The translations under genes were made by a program, and so were the position numbers. A DNA stretch of 64,000 nt from contig CAVYAT010000003.1 in assembly GCA_963766605.1 (NCBI GenBank), forward strand, positions 310,001 to 374,000, read 5' to 3'. Shown here one piece after another: positions 50,272 through 58,089 of this stretch. The stretch is from AC-49 sp963766605 (GTDB lineage: Bacteria > Actinomycetota > Thermoleophilia > Solirubrobacterales > Solirubrobacteraceae). The notes under the pieces are model-generated. The model was not told where the DNA came from. It ran no database searches and was given only the letters and a program-made list of their open reading frames with translations. Each line of letters begins with the position of its first letter. The stretch's first letter is position 1.

Positions 50272-51306
50272 TCACCCCAGGCTGTCGTACTCCTCCAGTG
50301 CTTCGCCGGCGCCATAGGCGACACAGGCCAATGGGTCGTCGGCCAGGAAGGTCCGCATGCCGGTCTCGCGGTGGAGGCGCTCGGCCATGCCGTGGAGCAG
50401 TGCGCCACCGCCGGCGAGCAGGATGCCGTGGGTCGTGATGTCGGAGGCGAGCTCGGGCGGGGTCTCCTCGAGCGTGTCGGTCACGGCGCCGATGATCGCC
50501 TGAACCGGCTCGGCCAGCACCCCGAACAGTTCCGATCGCGAGATCTGCAGGGAATTCGGCAGGCCGGTCTGGAGATTGCGTCCACGGATCTCGGTCGTCA
50601 TGTCGTCCTGCACCGGGATCGCGGTCCCGAGGTCGATCTTGAGCTGCTCGGCGGTGCCGGATCCGATCGCCAGGTGATGCTCGTTTCGGATGTGGGTCGT
50701 GATCGCCTCGTCGAGCTCGTAGCCGCCGACGCGCAGCGAGCGCGATACGACGATCCCACCGAGCGAGATGACCGCCACCTCACTGGTGCCACCGCCGATG
50801 TCGACCACGGTGCTGGCCTGCGGCTCTCCGACGGGCAGACCGGCCCCGATCGCCGCAGCCATCGGCTCCTCGATCAGCGCCACATGCCGCGCGCCGGCGG
50901 CCAGGCAGGCCTCCTGGACCGCCTGCTGCTCGACGCGGGTGATCCCCGAAGGCGCGCACACGATCACGCGCGGATGGCGGCGCCGGCCGCCGTCGGCCTG
51001 GCGCAGGAAGTAGCGCAACATCTGCTCGGTCACCTCGAAGTCCGCGATCACCCCGTGTCGCAACGGGCGGACCGCCGAGATCGTCGCCGGCGTACGGCCG
51101 ATCATCTGCTGGGCGGCGCGGCCGACCGCGTGCACCTCGCCGCTGCGCGTGTCGATGGCGATCACCGACGGCTCCGAGAGCACGATGCCCTGGCCGCGCA
51201 CGAAGACCAGCGTGTTCGCCGTCCCAAGGTCGATCGCGACGTCCCGCCCCGCAAACCCGAGACGACCCGACCTCGACCACCGCGATCTGGACCGCCGAGC
51301 CCTCAA
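50272..51306 (-). CDS. mreB: MreB-like actin homologue, solitary
   Basis: 344 residues. Bacterial actin: phosphate-1 loop VAIDLGTANTLVFVRGQG near residue 23, RHGVIADFEVTEQMLRYFL near 85, VVDIGGGTSEVAVISLGGI near 165 (phosphate-2), GTAEQLKIDLG near 215 and LLAGGGALLHGMAERL near 300 (adenosine motif). Polymerises under the membrane to guide cell-wall synthesis in rods. mreC, mreD, rodA and PBP genes are absent, so this is probably a paralogue. The N-terminus (RARRSRSRWSRSGRLGFAGR) is Arg-rich and the TTG start at 51306 is uncertain. Confidence 0.87.
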   Translation of the reverse strand: MRARRSRSRWSRSGRLGFAGRDVAIDLGTANTLVFVRGQGIVLSEPSVIAIDTRSGEVHAVGRAAQQMIGRTPATISAVRPLRHGVIADFEVTEQMLRYFLRQADGGRRRHPRVIVCAPSGITRVEQQAVQEACLAAGARHVALIEEPMAAAIGAGLPVGEPQASTVVDIGGGTSEVAVISLGGIVVSRSLRVGGYELDEAITTHIRNEHHLAIGSGTAEQLKIDLGTAIPVQDDMTTEIRGRNLQTGLPNSLQISRSELFGVLAEPVQAIIGAVTDTLEETPPELASDITTHGILLAGGGALLHGMAERLHRETGMRTFLADDPLACVAYGAGEALEEYDSLG

Positions 51307-51375
51307 ACCTCGCGCGCGACCTTGGCCGAGACCATCGGCCCAGTGTACGTCGCCGCGCCGCAGCGGCTGGGCGGG

Positions 51376-51954
51376 TCAGTGCACGCGCACGCCGGCCAGC
51401 ATGATGTCGAGCTGGCGTTTCCAGGGCGCCTCGCCCTCCATGAAGTGCATCGTCGCGGTGATGCCGCACAGCAACGGGCCGACATCGGCGGCGCTGAAAT
51501 CCGGGCGCAGGCTGCCGCCGGCGATCGCGCGATCGATGACGACCTGCATCGCCGCGTTGAGCTCGGCCTTGTCGGCCTCGACGCCCTCCCAGATGATCTC
51601 GTCGGAGCGCATGATCGCGTCGCGGCCGGCCGCGTCGCGTTGCATCGAGGCCAGGCAGTCGCGCAGCACGCCCTCGAACGCCGTCCACGGGTCGCTGACG
51701 TCGCCGGCGCGCACGGCGGCGACAGTGAAGCCGCGGAAGACGTCGGCGACCAGCTCGGTGAGCAGCGCCTCCTTGGTCGGGAAGTGGCGGTAGACGGTCC
51801 CCACCCCGACCCCGGCCCGAGCTGCGATGTCGTCCATCTGGGCCGCAGGGCCGCGCTCGGCGAACAGCTCGCGGGCCGCGGCGACGATCGCGTCGCGATT
51901 GCGACGCGCATCCACCCGCAGGGGGCGCTCGGTTGTCCGCGTGTCAGGTCCCAT
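51376..51954 (-). CDS. TetR family transcriptional regulator
   Basis: 192 residues from ATG 51954. Helix-turn-helix near residues 20-65: RDAIVAAARELFAERGPAAQ, DDIAARAGVGVGTVYRHFPT. C-terminal domain with PWTAFEGVLRDCLASMQRDA and FMEGEAPWKRQLDIMLAGV, the SbtR/TetR_C group often controlling exporters. Divergent from an MFS exporter. Its own promoter reads TTGCAA-N17-TACAGT, whose -10 lies in the shared palindrome, indicating self-repression as well as control of the exporter. Confidence 0.88.
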   Translation of the reverse strand: MGPDTRTTERPLRVDARRNRDAIVAAARELFAERGPAAQMDDIAARAGVGVGTVYRHFPTKEALLTELVADVFRGFTVAAVRAGDVSDPWTAFEGVLRDCLASMQRDAAGRDAIMRSDEIIWEGVEADKAELNAAMQVVIDRAIAGGSLRPDFSAADVGPLLCGITATMHFMEGEAPWKRQLDIMLAGVRVH

Positions 51955-51956
51955 GC

Positions 51957-51995
51957 TTGACAAACGGAACTGTAACTCCGTATCTTGCCCATTGC
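51957..51995. promoter_or_regulatory. Divergent tetR-MFS promoters sharing one operator
   Basis: Plus strand: TTGACA (51957-51962), 18-base spacer, TATCTT (51981-51986) for the exporter. Minus strand: TTGCAA (51990-51995), 17-base spacer, TACAGT (51967-51972) for tetR. The imperfect palindrome ACGGAACTGTAACTCCGT (51964-51981) fills the exporter spacer and covers the tetR -10, so one bound dimer would block both. Confidence 0.7.
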
Positions 51996-52020
51996 AAACG
52001 GAACCGGAGTTCAGTTTATC

Positions 52021-53478
52021 GTGACCAGTCTCGACACCCCCAAAGCCAAGAACCTCGCGCTGGCGCTGCTGGCGATGACGCAGTTCGTCGTCGTCATCGA
52101 TGCCTCGATCGTCAACGTCGCGCTGCCGTCCATCGGCCACGGGCTGGACTTCTCCCAGCAGAACCTTTCGTGGGTCGTCAACGCGTACACGCTGACCTTC
52201 GGCGGCTTCCTCCTACTCGGCGGCCGGCTGTCGGACTACCTCGGCCGGCGGCGGGTGTTCATGGCCGGGATCGCTCTGTTCTCGCTGGCGTCGCTGCTCG
52301 GCGGGCTGGCCCAGAGCGAGGCGTGGCTGATCAGCGCTCGCGCCCTGCAGGGCCTCGGCGCAGCGTTCGCTTCCCCCGCCGCGCTGTCGATCCTGACCAA
52401 CACCTTCGCCGAGGGGTCGGAGCGCAACCGCGCGCTGGGCATCTGGGGCGCGGTCGCGGGCGCCGGCGGAGCGGCGGGAGTGCTGCTGGGCGGCATGCTG
52501 ACGCAGTGGATCGGATGGCAGGCGGTGCTGTTCGTCAACGTCCCGATCGGCCTGTTCATCATCTGGCAGGCGCCCAAGCGACTGCTCGACAGCCGCGTCA
52601 GCGACGCCGACGGCTCGTTCGACATCGCCGGCGCGGTGACCGTCACCGCCGGCCTCTCGCTGCTCGTCTACGCGCTGGTCGACGCGACGTCGGCCGGCTG
52701 GACGTCGACCAACACGGTCGCGCGGATCGCCGGGGCGGTCGCGCTGCTCGCGCTGTTCGTCGTGATCGAGCTGCGGACCCGCAAGCCGCTGGTGCCCTTC
52801 ACGATCTTCCGCCTGCGTACGTTGCGCGGCGCCGACATCGTCGGGCTGCTGGTCGGCATGTCGCTGTTCTCGATGTTCTTCCTGATCACGCTCTACATGC
52901 AGCAGGTTCTGCACTACAGCGCGCTGGACACCGGCCTCGCCTACCTGCCGCTGGCGGGCTGCATCGTGCTCGCGGCCGGCGCCGCGTCGGCGCTGGTGAC
53001 CCGGATCGGCTTCAAGCCCGTCCTGATCTCGGGCATGCTGATGATCGCCGGGGCGCTGGTGTGGTTCACGCAGATCTCGGCTGACGGCAGCTTCGTCGCC
53101 GACGTGCTCGGGCCGTCGCTGCTCGCCGGAATCGGGCTCGGGCTCGCGTTTGTGACCGTCACGATCGCCGCGGTCACCGGCATCACGCCCGACGAGGCCG
53201 GGCTGGCCTCAGGCCTGATCAACACCAGCCAGCAGATCGGCGGCGCACTGGGCCTGGCGATCCTCGCGTCGATCGCCAATTCCACGACGGTGAGTCAGCT
53301 CAAGACCGGCGTCCACCCGACGGTCGCGCTCACCGCCGGGTTCCAGGATGCGTTCGTGGTCGGCGCGGGCTTCGCGGTGACCGGCGCGATCCTGGCCGCC
53401 GTGCTGATCAGGTCGCGCGACAGCCGCGAGCACGCCAAGGCGGCGCAGCGCGGCGCACCGCAACCGGTCGCGGCCTGA
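52021..53478 (+). CDS. MFS exporter, DHA2 (EmrB/QacA) family
   Basis: 485 residues from GTG 52021, about 14 membrane segments. FVVVIDASIVNVALPSIGHG near residue 24 (D1 motif), GGRLSDYLGRRRVFMAG near 65 (motif A), RALQGLGAAFASPAALSIL near 105 and GIWGAVAGAGGAAGVLLGG near 140 (motif C). Proton-driven export of toxic compounds expected. CGGAG lies 11 bases before the GTG; another in-frame start is at TTG 51985. Controlled by the divergent TetR. A second exporter of the same family lies at 38.8 kb with a MarR. Confidence 0.9.
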   Translation: MTSLDTPKAKNLALALLAMTQFVVVIDASIVNVALPSIGHGLDFSQQNLSWVVNAYTLTFGGFLLLGGRLSDYLGRRRVFMAGIALFSLASLLGGLAQSEAWLISARALQGLGAAFASPAALSILTNTFAEGSERNRALGIWGAVAGAGGAAGVLLGGMLTQWIGWQAVLFVNVPIGLFIIWQAPKRLLDSRVSDADGSFDIAGAVTVTAGLSLLVYALVDATSAGWTSTNTVARIAGAVALLALFVVIELRTRKPLVPFTIFRLRTLRGADIVGLLVGMSLFSMFFLITLYMQQVLHYSALDTGLAYLPLAGCIVLAAGAASALVTRIGFKPVLISGMLMIAGALVWFTQISADGSFVADVLGPSLLAGIGLGLAFVTVTIAAVTGITPDEAGLASGLINTSQQIGGALGLAILASIANSTTVSQLKTGVHPTVALTAGFQDAFVVGAGFAVTGAILAAVLIRSRDSREHAKAAQRGAPQPVAA

Positions 53479-53497
53479 CGGAGGCGGAGCGGCGTCT

Positions 53498-53794
53498 TCA
53501 GCGCGGAATCTCCGCGACCACCGTGTAGGCGCCGCGCTGGAGCAGCTCGACGCCCGTCGCCTCGACGGTGCTCGCCCGGCTCTGGTCGGCGAACTTGTCG
53601 GTCTCGGCCGCGGCTTCCTCGCTGTCCCACAGCGTGAGCGTGAGCGCCGTCCCGGCCTCGCGGTCCACGAAGAACATGCCGCCCACGTTGCCCGGCAGAC
53701 CGGCGACGAAGACGCTGACCTGTGACTGCACATGCTCGCACCAACTCTCGAGCGCTTCGGGTGAGCCTGACCAGGTTGACGTTCTCGCGACCAT
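53498..53794 (-). CDS. Antibiotic biosynthesis monooxygenase-like dimeric alpha/beta barrel protein
   Basis: 98 residues from ATG 53794, chosen for GGAG 6 bases upstream. The beta-alpha-beta-beta pattern with VARTSTWSGSPEALESWCEH at the start, VFVAGLPGNVGGMFFVDREA in the middle and LTLWDSEEAAAETDKFADQS matches small ABM/Dabb-type barrels. These act as cofactor-free monooxygenases or heme-handling proteins; which applies is not readable. Convergent with the MFS exporter, 19 bases after its stop. Confidence 0.75.
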   Translation of the reverse strand: MVARTSTWSGSPEALESWCEHVQSQVSVFVAGLPGNVGGMFFVDREAGTALTLTLWDSEEAAAETDKFADQSRASTVEATGVELLQRGAYTVVAEIPR

Positions 53795-53974
53795 GTCGAT
53801 CTCCAATGCTCAGACGCGCGGCGGACCCGGGCGCTCGGGGGAACATCTCAGGTACGGCCGCGGATAGCCATTTGCGGCGACGGGCGACATTCGCTCCGAG
53901 GGCGGCCGATGCACGTAGCGCGCTGCTAACCGTCTCCTCAGGAGTCGTTCAGCGGCGCTGCGTACCTTGGCTGA

Positions 53975-54163
53975 ATGCCCCGATCGCACTCCGTGACACC
54001 GCCCGTTCGACCCGACGAGACCCACCGCGAGACGCGGCGTGCGCGTCGTCGGGAGGTTGCGATGGCGGCGGACTGGCTGCGCGAGCTTGCGAGCACCGGC
54101 TACGAGCGGGAGTCCGGCGGCAGCCCGCCGAACCCGAGCTCGGTGCCGTCGGGGTCGCGGTAG
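53975..54163 (+). CDS. Small charged protein of unknown function
   Basis: 62 residues. ATG lies 6 bases after TACCTT, the leaderless arrangement seen at real genes here. The product is basic and helical in the middle (RRARRREVAMAADWLRELAS) with a Pro/Ser-rich end that overlaps an antisense VOC-like fragment. CTCCTCAGGAG (53934-53944) is a short palindrome upstream. No domain recognised. It may be a remnant, since the surrounding 400 bases look decayed. Confidence 0.35.
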   Translation: MPRSHSVTPPVRPDETHRETRRARRREVAMAADWLRELASTGYERESGGSPPNPSSVPSGSR

Positions 54164-54207
54164 GCCGCCCGCGCGCTGCGATCGCGACGGCGACCGATAA
54201 TGCGGGC

Positions 54208-54828
54208 ATGCGCCACAGCCCTCACCACGCGGTCAAAGATCCTGACGTCGTTCGCCGGCTGATCACCGAGAACCCGTGGGCAACGCTGGTCAGCGACCGT
54301 GACGGCGAGCTGGTCGCGTCGCACTATCCGGTGCTGCTGGACGATCGTGACAACGGAGAGCTGGCGGTCGTCACGCACGTCGGACGGCCCGACGACCAGG
54401 TCCACGGCTTCGGCCCGCACGAGATGCTGCTGATCGTCGCCGGCCCGCACGGCTACATCTCGCCGAGCTGGTACAGCGAGCTCGGCGTGCGCGCCCCGAC
54501 CTGGAACTTCAGCGTGGCGCACTGCTACGGCGTGCCGGAGATCCTCGAGCCGGCCGAGAATCTGCAGGTCCTCGAGCGGCTGGTCGAGCACTTCGAGCAG
54601 CACGTCGACGCGCCCGTCTACCTCGAGGCCGACGTCGCCGCCCGCCTCGCACCGGGCACCGTCGGCATACGCCTGCCGATCTCGCGGTTCGTGTGCAAGG
54701 TCAAGCTGAGCAAGGACAAGGATCCCCAGAGCCAGCGTCAGGTGCTCGAGGCGCTGCGCCGCCCCGGCCCCTACCAGCAGCTCGCCCTCGCCGACGACAT
54801 GGAACGCGCGCTGGGTCCGCTGGCATGA
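54208..54828 (+). CDS. PaiB-like FMN-binding protein
   Basis: 206 residues, the usual length of the PaiB family (FMN-binding split-barrel proteins annotated as negative transcriptional regulators of sporulation and protease genes in Bacillus). Landmarks: ENPWATLVSDRDGELVASH near residue 21, HGYISPSWYSELG near 84, VRAPTWNFSVAHCYG near 97 and KVKLSKDKDPQSQRQVLEAL near 170. Its regulatory role is inferred from relatives. ATG has GATAAT 6 bases upstream. Its stop overlaps the next ATG (ATGA), coupling it to the following gene. Confidence 0.87.
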   Translation: MRHSPHHAVKDPDVVRRLITENPWATLVSDRDGELVASHYPVLLDDRDNGELAVVTHVGRPDDQVHGFGPHEMLLIVAGPHGYISPSWYSELGVRAPTWNFSVAHCYGVPEILEPAENLQVLERLVEHFEQHVDAPVYLEADVAARLAPGTVGIRLPISRFVCKVKLSKDKDPQSQRQVLEALRRPGPYQQLALADDMERALGPLA

Positions 54829-55271
54829 TTGGCCGCATGTTCGGACGCGATCGCCAGGCCGGCGTTGCCAAGGTCATCGAGCGCCGCTACGACACCGACG
54901 GCCTGCGCGTCGGCCAGGACGCGTACATGTTCATCCTCGACATCACTCCCGACGCCGGCGATCCGCCGTTCCGGGTGCAGACGCGCATCACGCTGCGCGC
55001 TACGCCCGACTACACCGCGCCCGACATCGGCGAGTCGGCCCGCGTGACGTTCAACGACAAGCACGACCACGTGGAGTTCGACGTCGACGCCCTCAAGCAG
55101 GCCGCAGCAGCAGCGGGCGACGAGCGCGATGCCCGCTGGGCGCAGCTCGCCGCCGCGCCCGCCGGCAGCGAAACGCCCGCGGCAGGCGAGGCGCAGCTCG
55201 ACCCCGAGCTCCAGGCGCTGATGGACAGCGAGGAGCGGGAGCGCCGCGCGGAGGGCGGCACCGGCGCCTGA
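54825..55271 (+). CDS. Uncharacterised protein, coupled to the PaiB-like gene
   Basis: 148 residues from ATG 54825, which overlaps the PaiB-like stop (ATGA). A predicted beta-rich N-terminal domain (VAKVIERRYDTDGLRVGQDA, MFILDITPDAGDPPFRVQTR, ARVTFNDKHDHVEFDVDAL) is followed by an Ala/Glu-rich helical tail. The N-terminal part looks like a small beta sandwich or barrel of unknown type. No signal peptide, membrane segment or catalytic motif. Function unknown. Confidence 0.6.
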   Translation: MIGRMFGRDRQAGVAKVIERRYDTDGLRVGQDAYMFILDITPDAGDPPFRVQTRITLRATPDYTAPDIGESARVTFNDKHDHVEFDVDALKQAAAAAGDERDARWAQLAAAPAGSETPAAGEAQLDPELQALMDSEERERRAEGGTGA

Positions 55272-55288
55272 GTTACGCACACTAGCGT

Positions 55289-55325
55289 TACGCAGATCTG
55301 CGTAGTCACTATGACGCGCTACGGT
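55289..55325 (+). promoter_or_regulatory. 16-bp perfect palindrome in the ATPase promoter
   Basis: TACGCAGATCTGCGTA (55289-55304) is perfectly symmetric and sits where the -35 would be for TACGGT (55320-55325), 7 bases before the ATPase GTG. GTTACGCA occurs twice (55273 and 55287), so the left half-site is repeated. The binding protein is unknown. Confidence 0.6.
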
Positions 55326-55332
55326 GTAGAGC

Positions 55333-56463
55333 GTGGCCAATCCCTTCAAGTACGGTCCGATCGCGCTCGACGACTTCTTCACCGACCGCGAGACGGAGAT
55401 CGCCGAGCTGTCCGCCGATGCGCTCAACGGCCAGGACGTCGTGATCTTCGCCCCGCGCCGGTTCGGCAAGACGTCCCTCGTGCACCGCACGGCGCAGCGA
55501 CTCGGCGCAAAGAAGGCACTCGTGGCCGAGGTCAACCTGTGGTTCACGCCGACCAAGGAGAAGCTCGCCGGCCGCCTGGCGCGGGAGATCGCCGAGATCC
55601 TCGGCATCGCCGGAAAGGCCAAGGAGCTCGCACGGGTGTTCGGCAGCCTGCGCGTCACGCCAACGATGACCGTCGACGCCGAGGACGGCAGCTTCAACTT
55701 CAGCTTCGCCGCCGGCCACGCAACCGAGGACATCGACGACACGCTCGAGCGCCTGTTCCGCATGCTCGGAGAGACCGCGGCGTCGCGCAATCGCCCGGTG
55801 GTTCTCGTTCTCGACGAGTTCCAGGAGATCGTCGACATCGACGCGGGCCTGACCAAGCTGCTGCGCTCGGTCTTCCAGGAGCAGCCCGAGGTCGCGCACA
55901 TCTACCTCGGCAGCAAGCGCCACCTGATGGAGCGCATCTTCAGCGATCAGAACGAGCCGTTCTGGCGCAGCGCCAAGCGCGTCGAGCTCGGTCCGATCGC
56001 GGCCGACAACTTCAAGGCGTTCATCGCTCGCGGGTTCACCGACCACGACCGCGACATCGAGGATGCCGTCGCCGACCGGGTGCTGGAGATCACCGGCGGG
56101 CATCCCTACGCCACGCAGGAGCTCTGCTACTTCCTGTGGGCCGAAACGGCCGAAGGTGAGACCGCGACCGTCGAGAGGCTCGACGAGGCGCTCACGAAGC
56201 TCCTGCGCTCGGAGCACTCCCACTTCAGCGATCTATGGGGCCGCGCGAACGCCAACCAGCGCGCGGTCCTCGGCGCGCTGGCGAGCGAGCCCGGACACCC
56301 GCTGGCCCAGACCTACCGCACCCGGCATGTGCTGCGGGCCGCGTCCACAGTGCAGAGGTCGATCGACACACTCGCCCAGCAGGAGCTCGTCGCCCGCGAG
56401 AACGGATTCGTCCGGATCTCCGAGCCGTTCTTCGCGGAGTGGATCCAGCGCAACAACGCCTGA
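55333..56463 (+). CDS. STAND/archaeal-type AAA ATPase with C-terminal winged helix
   Basis: 376 residues. Walker A VIFAPRRFGKTSLVHRTA near residue 37, Walker B VVLVLDEFQEIVDI near 157, sensor region HIYLGSKRHLMERIFSD near 192, and GHPYATQELCYFLW near 255, as in the archaeal ATPase/STAND subgroup. The last 80 residues form a winged-helix-like region (NQRAVLGALASEPGHPL, TVQRSIDTLAQQELVARENG). Such proteins are poorly characterised. GTG has TACGGT 7 bases upstream, with a 16-bp palindrome at the -35. No toxin or nuclease partner is adjacent. Confidence 0.83.
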   Translation: MANPFKYGPIALDDFFTDRETEIAELSADALNGQDVVIFAPRRFGKTSLVHRTAQRLGAKKALVAEVNLWFTPTKEKLAGRLAREIAEILGIAGKAKELARVFGSLRVTPTMTVDAEDGSFNFSFAAGHATEDIDDTLERLFRMLGETAASRNRPVVLVLDEFQEIVDIDAGLTKLLRSVFQEQPEVAHIYLGSKRHLMERIFSDQNEPFWRSAKRVELGPIAADNFKAFIARGFTDHDRDIEDAVADRVLEITGGHPYATQELCYFLWAETAEGETATVERLDEALTKLLRSEHSHFSDLWGRANANQRAVLGALASEPGHPLAQTYRTRHVLRAASTVQRSIDTLAQQELVARENGFVRISEPFFAEWIQRNNA

Positions 56464-56465
56464 CG

Positions 56466-57638
56466 CTATGTTGGATCCATGGGTCGCGTCGACCGCACCC
56501 AGGCGGCGAACGCTTCGATCCCGTCGACGACCGCCTCCTCACGGATCGAGTGAACGACGTCGAACGCGTGCTGTGCGCCGGGCAGCTCCGCGTAGATGAC
56601 CGGATTGGACGAGGCGTCGCGGAGCGTGTCGGCGAAGTCTCGCGCGATCTCGACGAAGCGCGGCGAATAGGTGTCGCGGTCGCCCTGTACGACGAGGAAC
56701 GGCGGCGCATCGCTGCGCACATATGCCCCAGGCGACGACTCCGCACCCAGTCCGTAGTAGTTCCCGAGGTATCCGTAGACGCAGATCGCAGCGACGACCG
56801 ACGTGTCCGTGAGCGCGGCCAGCGCGGCCAGGTGGCCGCCCGCCGAACTGCCCGCGACGAACATCAGATCCGGGTCGGCTCCGTACTCGGCGCCGTGCTC
56901 GCGCACCCAGGCGATGACCCGCCTGAGGTCGGCCAGGTGGTCGGGGAACGTCGCCGCGGGACGCAGCCGGTAGTTGGCGCTGACACAGACCCAGCGATGG
57001 CTCGCGAGCCGGTGGATCAGGGGACGCCCCTCGCGCTCCTTGCGCCCGCTTCCGTATCCGCCTCCGTGGAGGTACACGAGCGTCGGTGCGCCGCGCGGAT
57101 GCGAGCGGTGGCGGTAGACGTCGAGCAGATTTCGCCGGCCGGCGTCGCCGTAGCTCAGGTTCGGGATCCGCTCGACCGCGCCGGGGCGCGGGAACCACGG
57201 AAAGGGCCAGAGCGCGATCCGTGCGAGCGACGGGCCTCGGCCGAGGCCGGCGGCGATCTCCGGATCGATCGCTGAGCGCCAGGCGGCGCCCAGGCCGTCG
57301 GTCAAGGCCGCCTCGACGGCGGGGCGCGCCAGGAGCGCCCGCCGCGCGACGACGGCAAGCCCGAGCGCCGTCATGGCGGCCACTGCGACCACGGCCCAGC
57401 CGGCCGTCGAGCGGATCTCGCCGTCGCCGACCGCCAGCGCCGTTGCCGCGAACAGCAGCAGGCACGCGAGCAGCGGCACCTCGTTGACCACCAGGCCGAC
57501 GCGAAAGCCGACCTTGGCGAGTGGGATGGGCCGGCGAGGCGGCGCGAGGGCGAACAGGGTGCCCAGAGCGATGAGGATCACGGTGGTCAGGTAGCCGACC
57601 GGCACAGCGCCGTTCTTCCCGATGCGCGCGCCACCCAT
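56466..57638 (-). CDS. HSL-type alpha/beta hydrolase with membrane N-terminus
   Basis: 390 residues. Four N-terminal membrane segments (residues about 10-105), then a hormone-sensitive-lipase-type hydrolase: VYLHGGGYGSGRK near residue 190 (HGGG oxyanion hole), FVAGSSAGGHLAALAAL near 262 (nucleophile Ser), VVQGDRDTYSP near 318 (Asp) and LPGAQHAFDVV near 353 (His). Resembles mycobacterial LipQ-type esterases. Ester substrate unknown; the active domain is probably at the cytoplasmic face. Begins 4 bases after the NTF2-like gene stop, forming an operon. Confidence 0.86.
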   Translation of the reverse strand: MGGARIGKNGAVPVGYLTTVILIALGTLFALAPPRRPIPLAKVGFRVGLVVNEVPLLACLLLFAATALAVGDGEIRSTAGWAVVAVAAMTALGLAVVARRALLARPAVEAALTDGLGAAWRSAIDPEIAAGLGRGPSLARIALWPFPWFPRPGAVERIPNLSYGDAGRRNLLDVYRHRSHPRGAPTLVYLHGGGYGSGRKEREGRPLIHRLASHRWVCVSANYRLRPAATFPDHLADLRRVIAWVREHGAEYGADPDLMFVAGSSAGGHLAALAALTDTSVVAAICVYGYLGNYYGLGAESSPGAYVRSDAPPFLVVQGDRDTYSPRFVEIARDFADTLRDASSNPVIYAELPGAQHAFDVVHSIREEAVVDGIEAFAAWVRSTRPMDPT

Positions 57639-57642
57639 CCGC

Positions 57643-58008
57643 TCAGTCGCGGTTGTGGATGATGTACAGGCGCACGATCTTGCCTTCGCGGACGCTGAAG
57701 TAGTTGGTCAGGATCAGCGGGTCCGGGAGGCCGGCCTTGTCGTAGTCGCCGTCGTAGCGGGCGCGGACGTACGTGTCGCCGTGGTGGTCGATGACCTCGC
57801 CGACGTCGAGGGTGACGTGGTCGCCCACGATCTCCTTCGCGACCCAGGCACGGATGGCGTCGGTGCCCCAGAACTCGCGGTGGTTGTCGTTGACGAGTGC
57901 GTCGTCGGCGAACGTCGCCATGATCGCGTCGGTGTCGAAGGCATTGACGGCGGCGATGTGATCGGCGAGAACGCCGGTGAGCTGTGCGGTGTTGGTCATG
58001 ATGAGCAT
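57643..58008 (-). CDS. SnoaL/NTF2-like protein
   Basis: 121 residues from ATG 58008 (ATG 57999 is also possible). A single cone-shaped NTF2-like domain: DHIAAVNAFDTDAIMATFAD near the N-terminus, NHREFWGTDAIRAWVAKEIV near 42 and YFSVREGKIVRLYIIHN at the end, the usual SnoaL layout. Family members are small enzymes or binding proteins; no specific function is readable. The divergent MerR and palindrome suggest ligand-inducible expression together with the membrane esterase. Confidence 0.82.
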   Translation of the reverse strand: MLIMTNTAQLTGVLADHIAAVNAFDTDAIMATFADDALVNDNHREFWGTDAIRAWVAKEIVGDHVTLDVGEVIDHHGDTYVRARYDGDYDKAGLPDPLILTNYFSVREGKIVRLYIIHNRD

Positions 58009-58054
58009 GCTCGGTGCTCCCGTTGGCGGAGAGTCAATGGGAAACCGGGCGCTT

Positions 58055-58077
58055 GACCCTCCCGCAGGGGGAGGGTC
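58055..58077. promoter_or_regulatory. MerR-type operator
   Basis: Perfect inverted repeat GACCCTCCC (58055-58063), 5-base centre and GGGAGGGTC (58069-58077). A GACCCTCCC-type palindrome is typical of operators of actinobacterial drug- or stress-sensing MerR proteins. It lies between the divergent merR and SnoaL-like genes; TTGACC at 58053 overlaps its left arm and may be the merR -35. Confidence 0.7.
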
Positions 58078-58089
58078 GACCCTCGTGCC

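Noticed and set aside
49461..50408. Longer N-terminus for the SDR at 49.5 kb
   Set aside because: The extra residues are antisense to the end of the mreB-like gene and precede a complete Rossmann motif that starts shortly after ATG 50249.
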